Source: Mauremys mutica (taxonomy: Eukaryota; Chordata; Testudines; Geoemydidae). Taken from it: 64,000 nucleotides of DNA. Positions 56,021 through 64,000 of the stretch are shown piece after piece. Each line of letters starts with the position of its first letter. Position 1 is the first letter of the stretch. Under the pieces are notes generated by a model. That model ran no database searches. It saw nothing but the letters and a program-made list of their open reading frames with translations, and was not told the DNA's origin. Location: assembly GCF_020497125.1 (NCBI RefSeq), contig NC_059080.1, positions 53,261,563 to 53,325,562 on the forward strand. The letters run 5' to 3'. The translations under genes and the position numbers were made by a program.

Positions 56021-56955
56021 GTCTGCTGGCAGCAGGAACTCACCAAGCCTGCTCTCCTTGACACCTTCCATCATGCTTTCCCATCAGAAAAACTAAAGGA
56101 GCTTTAAAATATTTCAGGGCCTCATGGTCTCCACATGGGGTATTTTCCATCTGTTCCCCCTTCGTTCTTCCATCAGAGAGCCTGGTGGGGATTGCCTTCC
56201 CATGGAGAAGGATGGAGGACCAGTGCCCTAAAACTACGGCTCCCACAATCCACTGTCTGCACACAGACCCTCTTTATCCCTGAAATGCTCCCTGAACTCC
56301 TTCACCTCTGCCTTCCTGAGGTCCTTGACAGCACAGATCCTGCTAAAGTGATCCTGCCAAGTGTTTGATCCAAAGAGCTCTTCTTTGGTTCAGACCAAAA
56401 ATCTGGCTCAGCAGTTATGCTGGCAGTGGGTGTCTCTTCACTCCTCTGGTTCTGAGCAGTCCTCAGATCCTTTATTTCCCAGCACTGAGTGATTCACCAG
56501 ACCCAATCTGGGCTCCTGCCTCAGGTTCTTTCTCAGTTTCAGGAATCTGAGAGTCTCCATGGGATGTTTTAGATCTTCACAGAATCTAGCTAGCTCTCAG
56601 CCATCTGTCTAGCTATATCTGATCTACCCATCCACTATTTTATCTACTCTAGCTACCCATCATCTATTCCTCCCTGTTCTCTCGCCAAAATATCAGATTC
56701 ATGAAGAAACACAGTCTCTGAACCCATCTTGTTTATTAAGGCCCTGACTCTACCACCTTTATGATGCTCACATGGAGTAGTACCTTACTCCTCCAACAGG
56801 CCTAGTGAAATCAGTGGAACTATCTGTGGAAAGTTATGAGAAACTATCTATCCACATAGTTAATTCTAAGGCCTTTATCACTATAATATTAGCAATTTAC
56901 ACTCCTAAATAGATTTTGTCCTTATAACACTCTAGCAAGCTAGTACAGTATTATC
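56021..56955. other. Non-coding, no recognised feature
   Basis: Nothing supported. Confidence 0.35.
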
Positions 56956-56959
56956 CCAA

Positions 56960-57085
56960 TCCACATTGAGGGAGAGGGTAGATTTAAGTGTTACATGGGG
57001 AGTCTGCAGATGCAGTGGGGATTTAAACCCAAGTCACCTGAGTTTCAGGCCTGTGCACAATCCACTGGACCATTCTCGCTACCCT
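56960..57085 (-). repeat. MIR-like tRNA-derived SINE
   Basis: On the minus strand, GGTCCAGTGGATTGTGCACAGG is A-box-like and GGGTTTAAATCCC B-box-like, followed by a core with TCTGCAGACTCCCC. Old. Confidence 0.5.
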
Positions 57086-57326
57086 ACTGAAGGAGGGAAT
57101 TTTAGATCTTCAGTCTGACGCTCTTTCTGCTATGTTACATCAGCCACATAGGTGCTGCGCCAAGCAAGGCAGGGTGCCAAAATAAATAAATTGCATTAGA
57201 AAATAACACAGTCAGACATCAGAATGAGCCACAAACACAGGATCATTCTGAAATCAATAAACAATTCAAGACTTTTCAGAAGACATCCCAATGATCTACC
57301 AGGCAAACAAGCCAATATAAGGGGAC

Positions 57327-58080
57327 TGTTGTCCCCTTACTAAAAATCAGTGGGGGTGGGTTTTGATTGGCCATCTCCCAGTACCAAAAGTAAGGGGAAG
57401 GGTCAATGGGAAATCAGGACCAAGACTGACAGTCCCCAGGAACAATGGGGAGAGGCCAATGCTCCAGGTCAGCCTGAATGACAGGGCGGGCAGGCTAACG
57501 AAGGAGTCAGGAGATCAGGAGGGTCCCGTCCTCTGTGGAAGCTGGAATTGCCTGGGTCAGACAGCGTGGGGCCAAGCTAAGGAGAGAGCAGGGGCCCAAG
57601 CTGAGCTGTGGAGCAGAGCTGTGTCAGCCAGAGAGAACCAGAGAAGCAGCCCAGGAAGCAGGTCAGTGCTGGGAGCAGAGCCACAGAAGCAGTCCAGAGA
57701 GCAGTGCTGTGCTGGGAGCAGAGCTGCAGCAACCAGTGCCAGAGGGGCCAGAAAAAGCAGCCCAGGGGGCTGAAGCCAGAGCAGCAGCAGCAGTGCTAAG
57801 GCAGAGTGGAGCTGGAGCTGGGGCTGGAGCAGTCTGGAGCTGGTTGTGGTGAGCAGCTGGGGAGAGCGATGGGGGACCCTGGGCAGAGGGCCCAGTGCAG
57901 GGAGATGCCCCCAGTCAAGAGGCCTGGCAGGCCAGACTTGGAGAGGGATCGTAACCCTGATGGGGCAGAGGCGACGCTGGGAAAAAGGGTCCTGCCACTT
58001 AGAGCCTGAGAGCGTGTGGCCACTGCCAGAGCAAGTGTCCAACCTGCAGCATCCCTGCAGCACAGGGAAGCAAGCAACAA
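57327..58080. repeat. GC-rich, GCAG-rich tract, probably repeat-derived
   Basis: From 57580 to 57800 the sequence is a degenerate chain of 'ggagcagagct', 'cagagaagcag' and 'gcagcagcag' units. Frames up to 193 codons (57557-58138, minus) stay open through base composition. It might be part of an LTR, but I cannot find matching termini. Confidence 0.4.
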
Positions 58081-58504
58081 TTTGATATATTTTGTCCTCC
58101 AACACCAACTGTGTATGTGAGCTGTTTCCACAAAACAATCAATATTAATCGTCTTTACTGTCTAATATATCATTGAAATCACTCCAAATTTCTCTTCACT
58201 TAAAAAGTATGTCATTTGTTCTATGCATCATCTCTTCAAAAGAAGCATGGTCCCCTATACACAAGAAACAATCTTTCGTTATTGGTGACCAGGGATTTTT
58301 CCATTGATGAAGCGCAGAATATTGATGCTGCTATCCATTTTTTCTGAGGGGTTCTCACATTAGATAGCACTGAAATCATGCAGCAGAATAAAGTTTGGAT
58401 GACCTTATTATTACTGCACCTGACCTGCTTTTATTGTTATCTGAATGACATTATTCCAGAATGTCTGCATGTGTGGACAAGACAAAAATCACACACAATA
58501 TTAC

Positions 58505-59188
58505 TGTGACAGGGTGCACCCACCCCACATTAGACTAGGAAGGGTTAACTCTGTATTGTGGGCTGAGGAAGCCACACCCACCAACCCCTACTGGACATGC
58601 TCCAAATGTAGCAGTGGTATAACAGGGAGCAGCTCAGCTCAGTCTGGGCTGACAGTCGAAGATGAAAGATGCTCGCTGCAGGTTCCAGCCCAGGAAGCAC
58701 CAGAGGCTCCAACAGCAGGAGCCAGGAATGCTGAGACCCAGGCGGAGACCCAGAAACCACTGGACGTTCAGGAGAACCCAGGATCGCTGGGAGCCATCAA
58801 CGCCGACGAGTCTGGAGACCCTGGAGGTGTCCGGACCATGACTACAAAGGACAAGGTAGAAAGTAGCCCGGGGGACACCAGCCTTAGGGCTGGGAACAGT
58901 CAGCGTGTTGTGGTCGGATCCCTGCTGAGTAGTGGCGGAGACCCTCACCACTGACAGAGCCCTGGGCTGGGACCTGGTGGAGCAGGGAGGATCCGGGTCT
59001 GCCTACCCCAGCTGCCACCCAGCCCTAGGTGGTGCCCTGTTGTCCTTGACTCTGGCCACTAGGCCTTGTATCTCTGGGACCTAGAACAGTATGGTGAACC
59101 TATTTGTGGACTGGAAATACCCCCTTGCATGCAAGGAGGATGGGGTGCACCCACCCCACACTAGATGGGGTGCCCTCAGGCTGTCACA
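58505..59188 (+). mobile_element. LTR-like element, 684 bp
   Basis: It starts TGTGACAGGGTGCACC and ends GGCTGTCACA, with flanks attac and atcac (4 of 5 match). TG...CA ends and a 5-bp target fit a solo LTR. The motif gggtgcacccaccccaca(t/c)taga appears near both ends, which is not usual in an LTR, so another class is possible. Confidence 0.45.
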
Positions 59189-59189
59189 A

Positions 59190-59540
59190 TCACATTTTAT
59201 TTATTTTCAGCAACTGTCACCACCTTATAGTCCAGATGGTTTAGTCTACCTGGCAACCAAAGTGCACAGGGAAGAATTCTGTGTTATGTATGTTTTAATT
59301 TAGTCAGTCCAGCAGCACACCATTGCTTTCCTGGAAATGGTGCATTAATGTCCTCTTCATTTTTTGGTTGGGACAAGCCATCTTCTTTCAATACTGGTCC
59401 TTTCCTATTAGACCAAAAACCTTCCTGCACCTCTCAGATTGCTCCTCCTCAGTGCTCTTGGGATTCATACAGTACTCAAGTCCCTTAACTAACATGACCA
59501 ATCCAGTCACAGGGTCATTCCAATCCCAGCAGTGTCCATC
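59190..59540. other. Non-coding, no recognised feature
   Basis: Nothing supported. Confidence 0.35.
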
Positions 59541-59544
59541 TCCT

Positions 59545-59699
59545 CTCTGAGACCCCCGTTGTACAGAGGGGGAACTGAGGCACAGAGAGGGCTATAAACT
59601 TGTTCATGGTCACACAGGATGTCCGTGGCAAAGCACGGAATTGAACCTGGGCCTCCTACATCCCACACCAGTGCCCCAATCACTAGCCATCCTTCCTCC
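59545..59699 (-). repeat. MIR (CORE-SINE)
   Basis: On the minus strand: a tRNA-like head with TAGTGATTGGGGCACTGG and GGTTCAATTCC, then the core with GCCACGGACATCCTGTGTGACC, then CTCTCTGTGCCTCAGTTCCCC. This is the usual MIR order and is well kept. Confidence 0.75.
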
Positions 59700-61630
59700 C
59701 TAGATGATTTATGATCTGTGCAACATCAGCCAGAAACCCCTAGAATGCCCTGGGGTCATCAGCAGAGGAAGGAGGAGACATTGCCCATGTCAAGCATGAA
59801 GGGACATTCCTGACACCCTGCTTTTCTTTGTCTTTTTTTCCCTCAGACACAGAAACTTCATCTCACAGGTAAACTAAGCAAGGAGCCTTCTATCTTGGAA
59901 GAGACACGTTGCTCTTTGTTTCAGGGGATATTCGCAGCCAGCAAAAGACCTTGGGCTAATTTTAGTGTCTGTCCCATTAGTGGCAAAGAAGCTGGACCAG
60001 GTCTATCAGATCCCCCATAGCTCTTAGCTCCCGACCACCATATTGGGCTTCAACACCCTCTACTCCCATAGATTCCAAGTCTTTCCAGTCTCGTGGAGAT
60101 TCAACAATTCATGCTGTGTGAGCAGAGCTGTGCTTTTTTATAATAGAGCTTTAAGCCTCACGTGGACGGAAGTTAAGCAGGGAGCATGTGGAGAAAACCA
60201 TATCTCCTCTGTGCAACGATTTCTGCTCCTGTGGCTAGGTCCCCGTGCTGATCCTGAGCCAAACGCACCCAGACAGGATCCCAAACACACAGACAGTGGA
60301 AGATTGCCCACTGGTGACAAAGCAAGTCACCTGAAAGGAATAGAAAACAAAACCTTTATCTTATTTCCTACAGCTCTGAAGTCACTACTTTGATTCTGTT
60401 TCTTCATTGAGAAAGTCCAGGCAGCAAAGGACAAGCACTTTACTTGAACTTGTCCTGTGTGGTGCCTGTACAGGTTGAACCATGGCTGGCTCAGCACTAC
60501 ATGCCAGAAACTCAGATACATAGGTTTTCTGCTCTAAAGGTGAAAGTTACCCCTTGCAGAGGGCCAGCAGAAAGGCATAGGCATCACTTGAGTCCTATTT
60601 TGAAGACTTACAAGGGATTTAAGTGATGCATGGTGCTAGCTCTCCACCTGGGGGTTCATTTCACTCTGCAGGCTGCTGTGAGCTGTAACAGTTGTTCAAG
60701 CGTCACATGTCCAATTGATCAAATACTCTGCCTGGGTGCAATTCAGTGGAGTGGTTGATAAGGCTGAATATAGAAACTTTCCTAAAGCTTTTCCTCACTG
60801 GAGTCAATGTTGGAGTAATGGCCAGGTCACCCAGAATGCATAAAGCCAACAGCTGTAAAATAGAGCTGTTTTCTGTAAGTGGTAATATAGTGTGGTACTT
60901 GAGTAATGGGTATCTCTGTTAAAGGAGGAATTGTTGATCCAGATATTCCTTTAACACTGCAGCCATACAGGGGCAATATCTTCAGAATTAAAAAAGACTT
61001 ATCATAGATGGGAAACAGCCCAGTGCTACCATCTGCAACACATGGTAGTAAGAGCCCTGCTCATAGTAAATATAGTTGCACATTGTATATAATTTGTACG
61101 TCATATTGCAGAGCTGATGTGAATTCTGACAGTTAGGTTCCCTCAGATGTTTGGGCATTGTCCCAGACCAAAATAGTTAAACTAAAAATCTTCTCAAGTA
61201 CTTGAAAGCAGAGGCTAGAGAGAGGCATTTTAAGATTTTCACTTATTTTAGGGATTCTGGATCTGGTGTCTATTGAGATTGTCATTTTTTAACCATTTAT
61301 GAGAGGCACAACTGCCGCTGCTCACAGCTCTGGAGGACTGGAGGCTTTCTGACACTATGTTGCACTCGGAAGGGTGCCTGGACTAGATGCTCTTGTAAGA
61401 TCAAGTGTAGACACTGGACCATTCAAGTAGGACTGTATGTCTGTAAAGCCCAGGGAAAGCTGGCAACGTCTTTGATGGTGGATGCCCAATAGCATCTGCA
61501 ACTCTCCCTAACCATTTCTATTCCTGGTTCTTCTGAAAATGTCCATTGGAAATCTCACTCATTTGTTCCAAAGAACTAGGTAATTGTTTGATAGGGCAGA
61601 ACTAAGAGCATGGTCTTCAGGGATTATCCA
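59700..61630. other. Non-coding, no recognised feature
   Basis: Nothing supported. Open frames of 60-116 codons lack domains. Confidence 0.35.
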
Positions 61631-61634
61631 GCAG

Positions 61635-61842
61635 CAGAGCTGCTAGAAATTTTGAATATTGGTTAAATTTTTGATTAAAAGAAAACTCCAGATTCTTTTG
61701 GGACATATTTTTGGAGAATTTTTGAGGGGTTTTGACCAGACATAAAAGTGAGGAAAACCTTCAATAATTAAAAAAAAAGTTATGTAAAAAAATCCAGAAA
61801 ACTCCTGTGAATTTTTTACTGAATTTTCAACCAGCTCAATTC
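61635..61842. repeat. AT-rich palindromic repeat
   Basis: 'agagctgctagaaattttg' on the left and 'tgaattttcaaccagctc' on the right are inverted ends around an A/T-rich centre. Short form of the 47503-47905 type, without a tRNA-like centre. Confidence 0.5.
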
Positions 61843-61900
61843 AGGAGGTAGCAGCCATATACCTATGGCTATATTTGCAGTTTCTAGCTATTCATAGCTA

Positions 61901-62264
61901 GCTAGTGAACAGGGGACCACAAATGGGGCATTTGAGAGGGGGAGAAGAAAATCCCCCTGCAGAACCAACAAGGTGTGAGCACTAATCTTGGGGTGAATGA
62001 GTTTGTTTGGCTGTTTGTGTTTTTCCTTTCTCTTTCAAGTTATTTGAGTTATAGGGTCAATTGGGATTTTGTGTCAGGGGATTGTTTGAGCCTTTGTTTC
62101 TTGGCTCATCTTTGACCAGCCTCAATCAGCCTTGTGATCACCCTCCCCCGTGATTAACGAGAGGATAGGGCTGACCTAGGAGAGAAGGCCTTAAAAGCCA
62201 GAGGATAAGTGACCAAGAAGAACTAGCAAACAAGGGACCACAGAGGAGTTTGAGAGGGAGATGT
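61901..62264 (+). promoter_or_regulatory. CR1 5' UTR with duplicated segment
   Basis: 'gctagtgaacaggggaccac...tttgagaggggga' at 61901-61943 recurs as 'actagcaaacaagggaccacagaggagtttgagagggaga' at 62222-62262. The 321-bp offset suggests two promoter-like monomers. LINE promoters lie in the 5' UTR. Confidence 0.5.
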
Positions 62265-62360
62265 AATATAATCGCTATGGTTAGGAAGGGCCACATCATC
62301 AGTGCCAACGCTGCTCCTCTCTCCTCCACCTGTGCCTGTATCTAGACAGACAATCTAACC

Positions 62361-63369
62361 ATGGATGCCTCTACCCAGATCCTGGTGTGGATTTGCAGAG
62401 ACTGTGGCCTGCATTTCCCACTCACAGAAAGCCAGGCTGGGGGGACCATCCAGTATGAAAGGTGCCTGCTGGTGGAATCTCCTGTAGTTCTCCCACCTGC
62501 TTCCTGAGAGGGAGTGCCAAGGTTGTGGAGCATCCGTGCCCATGAGGAAATCCTTGAGAGTATTCATATGGAGACATCCATGGCTGAGGAAGCTTTCTTG
62601 CTACAATGGACTGCTGTCACACCATCAGGGAAGGAGGATATGGCTCTGTCAGAGGGAGGACACTGGTTGCTGGTTCCTTCTGGCAGCAGGCAGTGTTCCA
62701 CCCCCTACTCCCAACCCACCCACCCGATATGCTGTCCTGGCAACGAGCAATGAGGAATCATCCCCAAAAGGTGGAGGAGGAGAAGCCACTTACCTCCAAG
62801 GCTGGGAGGATCACACCCACTCCTCCCAGCAGGAAACGTGTGGTAGTGGTGGTTGGTAACGCTCTTCTGAGGGGGTCAGAGGCACCCATCTGTCACCCTG
62901 ACATGGCATCCTGGAAGGTGTGCTGCCAGCCAGGGGCCTGTCTCTAAGACGTTACAGATGTATTGTCGAGGATCATCCGCCCTCTGACTACTACCCCATG
63001 CTACTCATCCATGTGGGCACTAATGACACTGCAAGGTATAACCCTCAGCAGATCAGAAGTGACTACAGGGCTCTGGGAGTAAGGGTGAGGGACTTGGGAG
63101 TGCAGGTGGCATTCTCTTCGATCCTTCCCATCAAGGGTAGGAGCCCAGGCAGAGACAGCTGCATCCTGGAGGTGAATGCCTGGCTGCAAAGATGGTGTCA
63201 CCAGGAGGGCTTTGGCTTTCTTGACCACATGATGCTGTTCCAGGAAGAAGGACTGCTAAACAGAGATGGGGTCCACCTATTGAGGAAGAGGAAGAGCATA
63301 TTTGGCTACAGACTGGCTAACCTAGTGAGGAGAGATTTAAGCGGGCAAGTGACCAAAGCCCACAGGTAA
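62361..63369 (+). pseudogene. CR1 ORF1 with esterase domain, broken
   Basis: The start at 62361 gives a zinc-finger-like VWICRDCGLHF...YERC (third Cys lost), a stop near 62505, then two frame changes. The C-terminal half is an SGNH-type esterase: VVVVGNALLRG, where the family has GDSLLRG; LLIHVGTNDTA; and DGVHLL with the catalytic Asp and His. ORF1 proteins bind RNA and help retrotransposition; the role of the esterase is not clear. In this copy the nucleophile Ser is Ala and the preceding Asp is Asn. Confidence 0.75.
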
Positions 63370-63489
63370 GTCAAACACACGGAGACCTGGGAGAAGGGTC
63401 AGAATTTGTGGAGAGCATGGGCTGTTATAGCAGGGATAAAGGAGAGACAAGACAGAAGTGGGGGGGGGGAAATCAAATCAGTATCTTAG

Positions 63490-64000
63490 ATGGCTGTATA
63501 CCAATGTGAGAATTATGGGGAATAAGCAGGAAGAACTCAAAATGCTAGTAAATAAACACAACTATGACATAGTTGGCATCACAGATTTGGTGGGATAATG
63601 TGCATGACTGGAATATTGGTATAGAAGGGTACAGCTTGCTCAGGAAGGACAGGAAGGGAAAAAAGGGAGGAGGTGTTGCCTTATATTTTAAAAATGTATA
63701 CACTTGGACTGAGGTGGAGAGAAAAATAGGAGACAGAGTTGAAAGTCTCTGGGTAAGGATCAAAGGGGTAAAAAGCAAGGGTGATGTCATGGTAGGGGTC
63801 TACTACAGACCACCTAACCAGAAAGAAGAGGTGGATTAGGTTTTTTTAAATTAACTAACAAAATCATCCAAACCACAGGACTTGGTGGTGATGGGGGACT
63901 TCAGCTACTCAGACATCTGTTGGGAAATTAACACAGCATGGCACAGATTATCCAACAAATTCTTGGAATGCATTGGAGACAATTTTTTATTTCAGAAGGT
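63490..64000 (+). pseudogene. CR1 ORF2 endonuclease, N-terminal part
   Basis: It reads YSLLRKDRKGKKGGGVALYFKN, then GVYYRPPNQKEEVD, then after stops [13 protein letters not shown] and [14 protein letters not shown]. This is the APE endonuclease of CR1. The GDFN motif has Ser in place of Asn. The rest lies beyond the window. Confidence 0.75.

Larger units (their letters stand above)
61901..64000 (+). mobile_element. Near full-length CR1 LINE, runs off the window
   Basis: 5' UTR (from about 61901), ORF1 (62361-63369) and the start of ORF2 endonuclease (63490 on) are present in order. A 5' UTR and ORF1 are rare in CR1 copies, most of which are 5'-truncated. ORF1 and ORF2 contain stops and frame changes, so this copy is not active. 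Confidence 0.8.

Noticed and set aside
57557..58138. 193-codon minus-strand frame
   Set aside because: Low-complexity Leu/Pro/Ser sequence opposite a GCAG-rich tract; no domain, and competing frames exist on the plus strand.

Overview
This window looks like nuclear DNA of a sauropsid vertebrate, most probably a turtle, with a crocodilian as second choice. The evidence is the repeat content. There are many CR1 LINE copies with typical 3' ends, a SINE made of a tRNA-like head on a CR1 tail, PIF/Harbinger elements with a Myb/SANT partner gene, CAGGG- and CAGTGG-ended hAT elements, and Penelope-like element (PLE) tails that resemble hammerhead ribozymes. I found no host protein-coding gene, rRNA or functional tRNA. 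It reads as a gene desert or a very large intron. Every protein-like reading frame I could recognise belongs to a transposable element.

Layout. 1-6 kb: a PLE tail fragment at the left edge, a small hAT element with target-site duplication, an ERV-type solo LTR (2953-3621) and another PLE-type tail near 5.1 kb. 6.05-7.99 kb: an internally deleted Ty3/Gypsy element. 8-29 kb: mostly unique non-coding DNA with old CR1 pieces, Harbinger and hAT MITEs, a Gypsy integrase remnant (23.2-23.7 kb) and a tRNA/CR1 SINE (24.5 kb). 29.4-31.6 kb: a hAT MITE and a decayed Charlie-like hAT transposase. 31.8-36.1 kb: a CR1 polymerase gene split by a 2147-bp hAT element with a perfect 8-bp duplication and two minisatellites inside it.

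36.9-45.1 kb is the most interesting part. A minus-strand non-LTR retrotransposon (reverse transcriptase on the left, endonuclease on the right) is split by a 4.8-kb PIF/Harbinger element. That element carries a DDE transposase, a Myb/SANT DNA-binding protein and a third short BEN-like ORF. It is itself invaded by a PLE that keeps a zinc-like Cys motif, a GIY-YIG endonuclease domain and a hammerhead-like 3' UTR. A second PLE tail sits in the reverse transcriptase part of the LINE.

45-64 kb: a probable DIRS-like remnant, a head-to-head pair of PLE tails (48.7-48.9 kb) that includes the best preserved hammerhead-like fold, a CR1 3' end, a 542-bp Harbinger MITE, LTR-like and MIR-like repeats, and a near full-length CR1 (5' UTR, esterase-bearing ORF1, endonuclease) that runs off the right edge. 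Three AT-rich, repeat-poor stretches (9.6-10.0, 25.4-25.8 and 54.6-55.4 kb) look like candidate conserved non-coding elements, but this cannot be tested from one sequence.
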